DNA of 64,000 nucleotides from Pseudoalteromonas sp. Z1A8 (GTDB taxonomy: Bacteria > Pseudomonadota > Gammaproteobacteria > Enterobacterales > Alteromonadaceae). The position numbers and the translations under genes are program-made. Positions 1 to 8,566 of the stretch are shown here, one piece after another; positions within the stretch are counted from its first letter, which is position 1, and each line of letters starts with the position of its first letter. The notes beneath the pieces were generated by a model, which worked only from the letters and a program-made list of their open reading frames with translations, did not search any database and was not told the origin of the DNA. The DNA is taken from NCBI RefSeq assembly GCF_011378855.1, contig NZ_WTLB01000010.1, positions 38,566 to 102,565 on the forward strand. The letters are read 5' to 3'.

Positions 1-1
1 T

Positions 2-205
2 CAGACCAACGATTCTGAATTAGGACTTGAAATTTTCAATGAGAACTTAGCGAAAATACCGCGTAATCAATGGTATTCTCAAGGTGTGCGCTACTTCAGG
101 TGGCCTGTTAATAATTTAAATGTGGATAGCCTTACACAAGAGTTAGTTGAGACATTTGAAGCAATAAATGGTTTAAAACCTGTGATTTTAAAAAGGTTGA
201 CTTGA
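2..205 (+). CDS. C-terminal end of an unidentified protein, cut by the window edge
   Basis: An open frame enters from the left edge and ends at TGA 203-205, giving the last 67 residues of a protein. The tail contains RNQWYSQGVRYFRWPVNN. It lies 4 bp upstream of hsdR on the same strand, so it is probably co-transcribed with the restriction genes. I do not recognise the family. It does not look like a typical HsdS end, so it may be an extra gene carried between hsdS and hsdR. Function is left open. Confidence 0.6.
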   Translation, partial: QTNDSELGLEIFNENLAKIPRNQWYSQGVRYFRWPVNNLNVDSLTQELVETFEAINGLKPVILKRLT

Positions 206-209
206 TTAT

Positions 210-3200
210 ATGAATAATAAAATAGCAAACTTCAAAGAAGAGTTCAGCGCCAAAATCCCAGCATTAACTTTGTTGACCAACTTGGGTTACACCTACATTC
301 CACCAAGTGAATGCGAGGCGTTACGCGGTAATACGTTAGCAAGCCACAGAAAAAGCACCCATCAGGTGGTACTGTTACCTGTAATGCGTGCCTTTTTAGC
401 CAAACAGACATTTTCGTTTGCAGGTAAGCAGCATACGCTCTCAGAAGCGGCCATTGATAAGGTAATGCATGAGCTGAACCCTGCGATGAACCTTGGGCTA
501 AAAGCCGCTAACGAAAAAATTTATGATGCGCTAATGTATGGCGTGAGTGTGACTGAATTTATTGATGGTAAAAAAGCATCTCCCACTATTAAGCTGATTG
601 ATTGGCATAATATTGATAACAATGCGTTTCATTGTACCGAGGAATTTGTAGTACAAAATGCCGAGGGTACGGGCAACCGTAGACCTGATATTGTGTGTTT
701 TGTAAATGGTTTGCCATTAGTGGTGATTGAGGCAAAACGCCCCGATTCGAACAAAGAAGGTAAATCGACCAATGCTGAGGCAATTTCTCAGCATATTCGT
801 AACCAAAAGCAAGATGAAATACCGCATTTATATGCATACACCCAGTTACTGTTAGCCATAAACGGGCATGAGGGCTTGTATGCAACGTGCGGCACAAAAG
901 ATAAGTTTTGGGCTAAATGGAAAGAAGAGCAAATACCTGAAGCGGAATTTGTTAGGCTTAAAAATCACACGCTGCATGATGAGCAATTAAATGCGCTCTT
1001 TAATCATCGTCCTGCAGGAGATAAAGATGATTACCTTTCACTTGTTGCTGCGGGTGAGTTGACGGTAACCGACCAAGACAGGCTGATTGTAAGTTTGCTG
1101 CGCCCTGAGCGCTTATTGGATATGACCCGACTGTTTACGCTATTTGATAAAGAAAAGGGCAAAATTGTTGCGCGTTATCAGCAGGTGTTTGGTATTAAGG
1201 CGCTAATAGAGCGTATTAATACGTTTGATGACTCGGGTTCGCGTGAAGGCGGCGTTATATGGCATACCACAGGCAGTGGTAAGTCGTTTACGATGGTATT
1301 TTTATCAAAAGCACTTATTTGGCTTGAAGAGCTTACGCAGTGCCGCGTAATTATTGTGACTGACCGCGTGGATTTAGAAGACCAGCTAAGCCGTACGTTT
1401 GCCTCCGGTGGTGTACTCACCGACCGTGATAAAAAAGATGCAATGGCAACAACAGGAAAACGTTTGGCAGAGCAAATTGGTCAAAGTAACGAGCGCGTTA
1501 TTTTTTCGATTATTAATAAGTTTGGCTCAGCTATAAAACATAAAAACTGCTACAACGACAGCCCGAATATAATTGTGTTAGTGGATGAAGGCCACCGCAG
1601 TCAAAATGGTGAAAATAATATTCGTATGCAACAAACGCTACCTAAAGCGGCTTTTATTGCTTTTACAGGTACGCCGCTATTAAAAGACGATAAGACCGAA
1701 AATAAATTCGGTAAAATTATTCACTCTTACACGATGCAACAAGCGGTTGAAGATAAAACAGTGACTCCACTGCTGTATGAAGAACGTATTCCTGAGCTAA
1801 ACGTTAACGACAAAGCCATTGATGCATGGTTTGAACGCAGCACCAGTAAGCTAAGCGACAAACAAAAAACCGATTTAAAAAGAAAGTTTTCGCAAAAAGG
1901 TCAAATTTATCAAACTGCCGATCGCATTATGTTGATTGCCTATGATATTGCCGACCATTTTCAAAACTTTAAGCACCAAGGTTTGAAAGGCCAACTAGCC
2001 TGTGACTCTAAGGCCTCTGCAATACGCTACAAAGAGGCACTAGATAAAATTGGCACCATTACGTCGGTCGTTGCGATGTCAGCTCCTGACACACGCGAGG
2101 GGCACGAGGCGGTTGATCAAGAAAGCAAAGACATTGTGCAAAACTGGTGGAAGGCCAATGTTGATAAAATGGATGAAAAAGCCTACACCAAAGCCATTAT
2201 AAAAGACTTTGGCAGAGATGATGGCCCTGACATTATGATAGTGGTGGATAAGCTGCTAACGGGCTTTGACGAGCCAAAGAACACCGTGCTGTATATCGAT
2301 AAGCCTCTTAAAGAGCACAACCTGATTCAAGCGATTGCTCGTGTTAACCGGTTGCATAGCAAAAAGCAGTTTGGTTACCTGATTGACTACCGAGGCATAT
2401 TAAAAGAGCTTGATACCACCATTGAAAAGTACCAAGACCTTGCTGAACGCACTCAAGGCGGTTTTGATATCGACGACCTGAAAGGTTTGTATAACCGAAT
2501 GGATACGGAATATAAAAAACTGCCGGGGTTACACTGTGATTTGTGGGCGATATTTGACGGGGTTAAAAACAAACTCCAGCCCGCATCATTGAGTCAGGCA
2601 CTAGCACCCAAAATACAAGAAATTAACGGCAGCCTTATTGATACTAATTTGAAAAAACGTGAAGACTTTTATGATGCATTAAAAGCGTTCTCAAGCTGTA
2701 TAAAAGTTGCACTGCAATCGGCTACCTACTTTGAAGATAAGTCGTTTGACAACAAGCGCGACCTATACAAACGTGATCTAAAGGCTTTTGTGAGTTTGCG
2801 TAAAATGGTAATGGAATTGGCAGACGAAACAATTAATTATGATGAATACGCTGAAGATATCCGTAGCTTACTCGATAAACACATAGCGGGTATTGAAGTA
2901 AAAGAGCCTGATGGCGCGTATTTAGTTGGTAACTTGGGCAAAGACGTCAAGCCGCTGGATATGAGTGATGACGAAGCGCGTAACCAAACAGATAAAATCA
3001 CTGGCCGTATCACTAAGATGATTGAGCAAGACTTAGCTGATGACCCTTATGCACAGGAATATTTTTCTAAGATGCTTAAAAAGGCCATTGAAGATGCAAG
3101 AGCCATGTTTGATGCCCCTGTTAAGCAATACATTCTTTTTGCTGATTTTGAGCAAGAAGTAAAAGACCGCAAAATCGCTGATGCCCCCAATGACTTTATG

Positions 3201-3509
3201 AATGACTCAGGCAAGTTAAACAAACATGCCCAAGCCTATTTTGGTTTGTTTAAGCACCTATTTGATGCTGAGCTTTTAACTGAAAAGGCACTGGATAACG
3301 AGAAGCTAGTAGCACTTGCTTTTAATATTGACGCCGTCGTGAATGATGCGGTTGCTGAGTATTCCATTAACCCTGCGGAAATTGAAAACGCTATTCACAT
3401 GAAGTTATTACCCATACTGTTTACCGAGCTTGGCCTTGATAACGCACAAAAGCTGATTGAAGAAGTGTTAAAGAAGACCCGTTTAGGTATATCACGAGGT
3501 GACGTTTAG
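210..3509 (+). CDS. hsdR: Type I restriction enzyme, R (translocase/endonuclease) subunit
   Basis: HsdR is the motor and nuclease subunit of a type I restriction-modification complex, working with HsdM and HsdS in the cytoplasm. The 1099-aa length is typical. The N-terminal PD-(D/E)XK nuclease is visible as D160 and E174-A-K176 (RRPDIV...VVIEAKRP). The SF2 helicase motifs follow: Walker A TTGSGKS with K358, motif II VDEGHRSQ near 458-465, and motif III TGTPL at 486-490. The C-terminal third is the usual helical assembly region. It starts 4 bp after the upstream partial gene and overlaps the next gene by 1 base (TAGTG), so translation is likely coupled. No intact hsdM or hsdS lies in the window; they are presumably further left. 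Confidence 0.97.
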   Translation: MNNKIANFKEEFSAKIPALTLLTNLGYTYIPPSECEALRGNTLASHRKSTHQVVLLPVMRAFLAKQTFSFAGKQHTLSEAAIDKVMHELNPAMNLGLKAANEKIYDALMYGVSVTEFIDGKKASPTIKLIDWHNIDNNAFHCTEEFVVQNAEGTGNRRPDIVCFVNGLPLVVIEAKRPDSNKEGKSTNAEAISQHIRNQKQDEIPHLYAYTQLLLAINGHEGLYATCGTKDKFWAKWKEEQIPEAEFVRLKNHTLHDEQLNALFNHRPAGDKDDYLSLVAAGELTVTDQDRLIVSLLRPERLLDMTRLFTLFDKEKGKIVARYQQVFGIKALIERINTFDDSGSREGGVIWHTTGSGKSFTMVFLSKALIWLEELTQCRVIIVTDRVDLEDQLSRTFASGGVLTDRDKKDAMATTGKRLAEQIGQSNERVIFSIINKFGSAIKHKNCYNDSPNIIVLVDEGHRSQNGENNIRMQQTLPKAAFIAFTGTPLLKDDKTENKFGKIIHSYTMQQAVEDKTVTPLLYEERIPELNVNDKAIDAWFERSTSKLSDKQKTDLKRKFSQKGQIYQTADRIMLIAYDIADHFQNFKHQGLKGQLACDSKASAIRYKEALDKIGTITSVVAMSAPDTREGHEAVDQESKDIVQNWWKANVDKMDEKAYTKAIIKDFGRDDGPDIMIVVDKLLTGFDEPKNTVLYIDKPLKEHNLIQAIARVNRLHSKKQFGYLIDYRGILKELDTTIEKYQDLAERTQGGFDIDDLKGLYNRMDTEYKKLPGLHCDLWAIFDGVKNKLQPASLSQALAPKIQEINGSLIDTNLKKREDFYDALKAFSSCIKVALQSATYFEDKSFDNKRDLYKRDLKAFVSLRKMVMELADETINYDEYAEDIRSLLDKHIAGIEVKEPDGAYLVGNLGKDVKPLDMSDDEARNQTDKITGRITKMIEQDLADDPYAQEYFSKMLKKAIEDARAMFDAPVKQYILFADFEQEVKDRKIADAPNDFMNDSGKLNKHAQAYFGLFKHLFDAELLTEKALDNEKLVALAFNIDAVVNDAVAEYSINPAEIENAIHMKLLPILFTELGLDNAQKLIEEVLKKTRLGISRGDV

Positions 3510-4351
3510 TGAGCAAGCACTCTGTTGCCGCTGCTATTCATTCTGAAAAAAGCAGCGCAACAACCAACGAACACGGTGTTTTTACTTATGGTAACGACAC
3601 CATTCGCTATGACGTTATTCGTAAAACAAAGCCTAGTGATACCGCTAAAAAAGTAGCTCGTAAAATCATTATAAAAGTTCACCCTGATCAACGTGTTGTG
3701 GCAAGCGTGCCCCATGATACAAGCGAAGATACTATTCGAGAAGCCATATACAAGCGTGCAAGGTGGATATGGCAAAGTATTAATGACTTTGCAAAGCAAA
3801 AAGACACGGTATTACATAAGCATTATGTGAGTGGCGAAACCCAATTTTATTTAGGTAAGCGCTATGTACTCAAGGTCATTGTTGATGCTGAGCAAGTGTC
3901 CAGTGTGAAGCTCAGCCGAGGTAAATTAAACGTCACAATCAAGCATGAAGTGAGTAAAGATCTTGCCCCTGATAGTCAAAATAGCCGCGTTGCGAAAATT
4001 AAACCGCTAATCGACAAATGGTATCAGCATAAGGCAAAAGCCATTTTTCATGAGCGCCTTGCCGAACTGCTGCCTAAAACTACGTGGGTAGTAGGCATTC
4101 CCTCTTTTCGTGTAATACCAATGAAAAAGCAATGGGGTAGCTGTTCAACTAAAGGTAACTTAATGCTCAACCCGCACCTAGTTAAAGCACCGAAAGAGTG
4201 TATTGATTACGTGATATTACATGAGCTTTGCCATATAGCTGAGCACAACCACAGCGAGCGATTCTGGCGCTTATTAACCCAAGTTATGCCCAACTGGAAA
4301 GAAGTAAAAGCTAAATTGGATGACATGGCGGAGATGTATTTGAATGAATAA
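3509..4351 (+). CDS. YgjP-like (DUF45) zinc metallopeptidase
   Basis: A 280-aa protein of the YgjP/DUF45 metallopeptidase family, related to SprT/WLM peptidases. The zinc site is clear near the C-terminus: HELCHIAEHNHSERFW, an HExxH motif followed by a third His. It is preceded by KKQWGSCSTKGNL, the conserved segment of the family. The first 45 residues are a variable extension. The GTG start at 3509 overlaps the hsdR stop codon, so the two genes form one transcription unit. Proteins of this family are common next to hsdR in type I loci; their role there is not settled. A regulatory or accessory protease for the restriction complex is inference. Confidence 0.9.
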   Translation: MSKHSVAAAIHSEKSSATTNEHGVFTYGNDTIRYDVIRKTKPSDTAKKVARKIIIKVHPDQRVVASVPHDTSEDTIREAIYKRARWIWQSINDFAKQKDTVLHKHYVSGETQFYLGKRYVLKVIVDAEQVSSVKLSRGKLNVTIKHEVSKDLAPDSQNSRVAKIKPLIDKWYQHKAKAIFHERLAELLPKTTWVVGIPSFRVIPMKKQWGSCSTKGNLMLNPHLVKAPKECIDYVILHELCHIAEHNHSERFWRLLTQVMPNWKEVKAKLDDMAEMYLNE

Positions 4352-4392
4352 TAGTTTTTTTAAATCCAAGATTCCTTAAAGGCCACATAAGA

Positions 4393-4412
4393 GAGTTATA
4401 CTGTTATAACTC
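4393..4412. terminator. Perfect 8-bp inverted repeat after the restriction operon
   Basis: GAGTTATA, a 4-nt loop CTGT, then TATAACTC, lying between the YgjP-like gene and the convergent XRE gene. No long T tract follows, so it may be a weak terminator or only a chance palindrome. Confidence 0.3.
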
Positions 4413-4471
4413 CGATAGCTGTGATTTAAAATACGCGCAAACAAACTTATTGAGGTTGTAAGAGAATTTAA

Positions 4472-4687
4472 CTAATTTTCAGTGAATAACTCATTAACTG
4501 ATACTTCAAGGATTTGTGCAAAGCGTTTAACTTCTATATCGGTAACTCTTCTTACATTAGATTCTATTTTTGCTAACGTGCTTCGAGTTATTTCCCATTG
4601 CTCTACCTGACATCTAGCGACTAAAACTTCTTGTGTCCACGGCTTATCTTCTCTAATTCGCTTTATATTCTTTCCAATAATATTCAT
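4472..4687 (-). CDS. XRE-family helix-turn-helix repressor
   Basis: A 71-aa protein that is nearly all one Cro/C1-type HTH domain: the TQEVLVARCQVEQWEITRST segment is the HTH, then LAKIESNVRRVTDIEVKRFA, then EVSVNELF at the end. Small single-domain XRE proteins of this kind control defence cassettes and restriction systems. It is divergent from the 172-aa gene at 4784, and the 96-bp gap contains two palindromic operators with a shared GCTCCG/TCCG core. It therefore probably represses the helicase cassette and perhaps itself. Convergent with the YgjP-like gene. The sequence here is visibly more AT-rich than the core genome. Confidence 0.9.
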   Translation of the reverse strand: MNIIGKNIKRIREDKPWTQEVLVARCQVEQWEITRSTLAKIESNVRRVTDIEVKRFAQILEVSVNELFTEN

Positions 4688-4697
4688 AACATCATTT

Positions 4698-4760
4698 GCT
4701 CCGAATGCGGAGCTTGATTGTCACAAAAAAAGCGCATAAAATTGCTCCGAATACGGAACA
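4698..4760. promoter_or_regulatory. Promoter bracketed by two palindromic operators
   Basis: Operator 1 is GCTCCG-AATG-CGGAGC (4698-4713), a perfect 6-bp dyad. Operator 2 is TGCTCCG-AATA-CGGAACA (4743-4760), the same core with one mismatch. Between them sits a good sigma70 promoter reading right: TTGATT (4714-4719), 17-bp spacer, TAAAAT (4737-4742). A dimer bound at either site would touch the -35 or follow the -10 box, fitting repression by the XRE protein encoded at 4472-4687. Both the repeats and the promoter are read directly; the repressor assignment is inference. Confidence 0.75.
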
Positions 4761-4783
4761 ATTAAATTAATTTAGAGGTTATC

Positions 4784-5302
4784 TTGAAAATAGATCTTAG
4801 TGTTGCACAAATAATTAAGGCACCAAATTTTGATAACTTTACTACCAGCGAGGTCCGGTCATCTTACATTACCCTAAAAAATGACCCTCATTTAGACCCT
4901 ATAGTTATTAGGAAAAAATTGTATGCTGAACTTTTAAAACTAGTTAAAAATGGCTGGTTAATTAAGAAAAACACAAATAAAAAAAGCACAACACGCTTTA
5001 GTAAAACAAAATTATTTGATGCTGAATATCTTAATTCTTTACAGGTTATGCAACCAATTAAAACCAGCTTCGAAGAAGCGCATAAGAACTTAATTACAAA
5101 ACTAAACCACTATAAATCGGAATTGCTTTTGAATATTGGTGAATCAGAAGCTTATAGGGAGCTTTATTCAGAGCATCCAGAATTAGTTGAAGAGATACAA
5201 CCTCTTTTTAACAAAGCGAAAGATAATAATACCAGAATACTAGGGAAGATAAGGGCTATTGAAGGGTTACTTGAGCATGATAAATCTGTAGATAAACTAT
5301 GA
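4784..5302 (+). CDS. Uncharacterised 172-aa partner of the helicase gene
   Basis: No family recognised. Residues 1-75 look like a small winged-helix-type domain: the stretch YAELLKLVKNGWLIKKN is followed by the basic turn KKSTTRFSKT. Residues 85-165 are strongly helical and charged, probably a coiled coil (EEAHKNLITKLNHYKSELL and a later helix ending IRAIEGLLE). No signal peptide or membrane segment. Its stop overlaps the helicase start as ATGA, so the two proteins are almost certainly made together and may form a complex. Controlled by the operator/promoter block just upstream. A DNA-binding or specificity partner for the helicase is a guess. Confidence 0.85.
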   Translation: MKIDLSVAQIIKAPNFDNFTTSEVRSSYITLKNDPHLDPIVIRKKLYAELLKLVKNGWLIKKNTNKKSTTRFSKTKLFDAEYLNSLQVMQPIKTSFEEAHKNLITKLNHYKSELLLNIGESEAYRELYSEHPELVEEIQPLFNKAKDNNTRILGKIRAIEGLLEHDKSVDKL

Positions 5303-6732
5303 AATTAAGACAATGGCAAGCAGAGTGTATTGAGATAGCGCTAACGAATTATAATACCAGAAACATATCTCACTTTTTAGCCTTAGCAACTCCAGGAGCA
5401 GGTAAAACAATGATGGCTTCGGAGTTAGCAAATCAATTACTGAATAATAAACTTGTTGATTTAGTTATATGCTTTTCTCCTTCATCTTTGGTTGCTAAGG
5501 ACTTTGGTGAAAGCTTACAAAGAGTTACACAGATGCAATTCGATGGGAAAATGGGGGCTAAGGGCAACTCTATAACCTATCAAAGCTTGCAATATCTTGA
5601 TGAGTCATTTTGGCAATTGTTCAATCGATTCAGGGTGTTTGTTATTTTCGATGAAATTCATCACTGTGCAGGTTCTAACCTTGATAATGCAAATGCTTGG
5701 GGACAACAGATAATATTAAATATTCAAAATAAGGCAAAATATACTCTCGCATTAACAGGAACTCCTTGGCGCTCAGATGAAGCTCCTATTGTTCTTTCTA
5801 ACTATTTGCAGCCTACTAACAAAATATCATGCGATTATATATACGGACTTTCTGATGCCCTTAGAGATAATGTTTGCCGGATACCGCAAATTATCGCTGT
5901 AGATAACAGCAATATCTCAGTGGTGAATGGTGAGGAAACTAAAGTATTTAATAGCTTGAAGAGTTTGCTTAATCAATCAACGGCTCCTTATCAAGGCATA
6001 ATCGAGAACGAAAAGATTATCAAATACATTATTTCATCTGCTCATAAAAAATTAAAAAGTATACGAACTTTTAATCCTGATGCTGCGGGATTGATTGTGG
6101 CTTCATCTGTTGAACATGCTACAAAAATAGCTGCGTTAATGAAGGCATATCTTAATGAAAAAAGCACAGTAGTGACTTATAGAGAAAATGACCCTACTGC
6201 TGCTATTCAACAATTTAGGCATTCGACCAATAAATGGATTATTTCAGTTGGGATGATCAGTGAAGGGACAAATATTCCTCGGCTACAGGTTTGTTGCCAT
6301 TTAACTAATATCAAAACAGAAATGCACTTTAGGCAAATTTTAGGGCGCATATTGAGAATAACAGGCTCTGTAAACCAAGAGGCTATTATGTATATGCCTG
6401 CTGAGCCTAAGCTTTTGGAGTATGCTTATCGTGTCAAAGAGGACGTACCTTTTGAAGCTGATGTGGTCAAGCTTGATACCGTTGGCGCAGATACTAATAA
6501 CGACGTTAATGGTGAAGTAATAACTATAATATCAAACGATAACAGCCTACCCCCCTCAACAGGGGTAGTTGAAGTTGAAGAGTTTGTCTCTGCACATTCA
6601 GGCAATGGACATCAACAGCCGAATATACTACCTGATGAAAATCTTCTGACAAAATCTTATGAGCAAATGATAAATGTATTTGGTCGCTTCAAACAAGAAG
6701 CCATAGCGCTAGGGTTAAGTGACCTAAAATAG
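5299..6732 (+). CDS. DEAD/DEAH-box-type SF2 helicase of an accessory two-gene system
   Basis: A 477-aa superfamily 2 ATPase related to the UvrB/type I and III restriction-helicase group. Motifs in order: Q-like RQWQ at residues 4-7, Walker A ATPGAGKT at 30-37, motif II DEIHH at 118-122, motif III LTGTPWR at 152-158, and motif VI FRQILGRILR near 344-353. The ATPase core fills most of the protein and no nuclease domain is visible. The last 90 residues carry an acidic, low-complexity linker and a short helix. Start ATG overlaps the upstream stop by 4 bases. It could be a defence helicase acting with the 172-aa protein; no nuclease or methylase partner is present here. Confidence 0.88.
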   Translation: MKLRQWQAECIEIALTNYNTRNISHFLALATPGAGKTMMASELANQLLNNKLVDLVICFSPSSLVAKDFGESLQRVTQMQFDGKMGAKGNSITYQSLQYLDESFWQLFNRFRVFVIFDEIHHCAGSNLDNANAWGQQIILNIQNKAKYTLALTGTPWRSDEAPIVLSNYLQPTNKISCDYIYGLSDALRDNVCRIPQIIAVDNSNISVVNGEETKVFNSLKSLLNQSTAPYQGIIENEKIIKYIISSAHKKLKSIRTFNPDAAGLIVASSVEHATKIAALMKAYLNEKSTVVTYRENDPTAAIQQFRHSTNKWIISVGMISEGTNIPRLQVCCHLTNIKTEMHFRQILGRILRITGSVNQEAIMYMPAEPKLLEYAYRVKEDVPFEADVVKLDTVGADTNNDVNGEVITIISNDNSLPPSTGVVEVEEFVSAHSGNGHQQPNILPDENLLTKSYEQMINVFGRFKQEAIALGLSDLK

Positions 6733-6881
6733 TCACGATAGCCCTATAAGGATAATGTAGGAGAGAAGGAATTTTCAGTCCTGTTAAAATAGACAATCTC
6801 ATACTGTCATTTTTGAATGGCACTTAAAATGATCGAATATGAGTGCAATCACTATTCATTGAATCCTTAGTACGTATGCAA

Positions 6882-7496
6882 CTAATTTCGCTCTCGATAC
6901 CACCGCCATCCAAAAACCACAGTTAAAAAGGCACCAATAATCATTAAAGCTCCACACAAAATGCGAATGATCTTGAAACGATTACTCTTATAAATGAACT
7001 CTTTTGTTTCAATAATAGAATGTTGCAAGTCTTTTATGTATTCTTTTCGCTCTTCTATCATTTTGGTAATAAGCTTACTCAACTGCTTATTTGCGCTCAA
7101 CTCTGACTCTTTCATTGTGTGCATTTCGCTTTGAGTAAGCGAACTTAAACTATCTAAGCAGGATAACCTCCATCGAGAAAAGTTATCTGAAGCTCGCCCA
7201 AAAGATACTTCATCTTGTGCTGATTTTAGGTCATTGATTGATTCTACCGAATATTTACATGAATTAGGGAAGTGAATTATTTTAAGGTCGGAGATAGCCT
7301 CATCATAAGCCTCATGGGTATTACTCAGTGACTCAGCCTGTGATAAAAGATCTTCTTTTTTATGCGATATCTTAATTTTGAGAATTGCAAGCTCTTCATG
7401 TTGAGTGTAAACAAAAGAACTTGCTCCTATCATCATAAATAAGCCAAGGTAAAACATAGCTGAATTAAAACGTTCTGTTATTGGTAATAAACTCAT
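6882..7496 (-). CDS. Inner-membrane protein with a periplasmic or cytoplasmic coiled coil
   Basis: 204 aa, no recognised family. One membrane segment lies near residues 13-31 (MFYLGLFMMIGASSFVY) and a second near 177-197 (ILCGALMIIGAFLTVVFGW). Between them are about 145 charged residues rich in Glu, Lys and Ser with heptad-like spacing. Both termini should lie on the same side of the membrane. It is a single gene on the reverse strand, convergent with the helicase gene. Low GC suggests acquired DNA. The architecture resembles small membrane effectors of defence islands, but nothing in the sequence proves this. Confidence 0.75.
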   Translation of the reverse strand: MSLLPITERFNSAMFYLGLFMMIGASSFVYTQHEELAILKIKISHKKEDLLSQAESLSNTHEAYDEAISDLKIIHFPNSCKYSVESINDLKSAQDEVSFGRASDNFSRWRLSCLDSLSSLTQSEMHTMKESELSANKQLSKLITKMIEERKEYIKDLQHSIIETKEFIYKSNRFKIIRILCGALMIIGAFLTVVFGWRWYRERN

Positions 7497-7678
7497 ATTG
7501 CGCTTAAGTTAAAATTTGATTTTCATGTAGTCTATATTAAAAATATATTATTTGTTCACAGGCTTCTTTAAACACTTTGCTCAAGCTCTACGTATATTTA
7601 TTCAGCAACCGCTTACAAAAAAGGAGTACTTAAAACTCAGTATTAATCTTTCGTTGGATTCAAAAAATAGGTAACACT

Positions 7679-8305
7679 TTAAGCTGCTAAACTTAGGTGG
7701 CATTCGTATGATAAATTTGAAGATGACATTATATAGAACTCGCCCCCGCCTTTACCTTCAGAGGCGGCAAATTTACCTAAAAAGTATTCGTAAACACGGC
7801 CAACTAAGTCTTCTTCTGTTTTTTCGTTTTGGTTGGCGATGGTGTCGATATTATTAATAGTATCGATAAGCGCTGAGAGCTTACTGGCATCAAGCCCTAA
7901 GCGTGAAAAGTAGTTATCGGGCAATGCGCCCGCGAGTGATTTATTGTTTTTTTCAACGCCGTGCAGGGCGGTATCTATTTTTACGGCAATATCGCCTTGC
8001 TTAGCGTTGGTTTGAATGTGTGACCAACGGGCGTCTTCTGGTAGATAAAACACGTTATCCATTGCGTAAAAGTCGACCATGTCGATGTATTCATCACCGT
8101 ATTCGCTGACAATGGCTTTTTTACGCCCTTCAAACTTATCACTAATAAATTTAAGAAAGATTAAGCTTAAAACAATGTGCTTATATTCTGCTGATTCAAC
8201 ACTGCCGCGCAGTTTATTGGCGGCATCCCAAAGGGATTCTTCAAACCCGACTTGTGTTTTTTTTGCAGCTTTTTTAGGTGCAGGCTTTTTTGATGCAGCG
8301 TCCAT
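7679..8305 (-). pseudogene. hsdM: Truncated type I methyltransferase subunit (HsdM N-terminus)
   Basis: The first about 190 residues match the HsdM N-terminal helical domain: FEESLWDAANKLRGSVESAE, then LSLIFLKFISDKFE, and TEEDLVGRVYEYFLGKFA. The frame breaks exactly after GKGGGEFY, the start of the GGEFYTP motif that opens the catalytic domain, and continues with an unrelated tail to the stop at 7679. The AdoMet-binding and NPPY motifs are therefore missing and the protein cannot methylate DNA. The ATG at 8305 is chosen over a start at 8332 because AGAGAG lies just upstream. It is on the opposite strand from hsdR, so it is a remnant of a rearranged or second type I system. Confidence 0.88.
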
Positions 8306-8566
8306 GTGGTCTCTCTTAGGCAAGAATATCAATATAAATTATTGGCTTATCATACCGCAAAGGTCGTGGTTTTTTGAGTGTTAATTAGTAATAAATTGGT
8401 ATTAAAAATATGCTTTGTACAAGTAAAGAGAAACTTCGGCTTTAGCAATAAAATTTCCCGTATACCATTTAATTTGTTGGCTGTAGTGGCTTAGCAAATT
8501 TGACGAACAACCTGAGTTTCACCCCATTACTAATTTTTAAGTGCTACAAAACGGGGTTGCAAAAGC

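Noticed and set aside
7679..7735. Tail after the hsdM break as part of a transposase
   Set aside because: The tail SSSNLSYECHLSLAA has no motif I can assign; an inserted element is possible but not supported.
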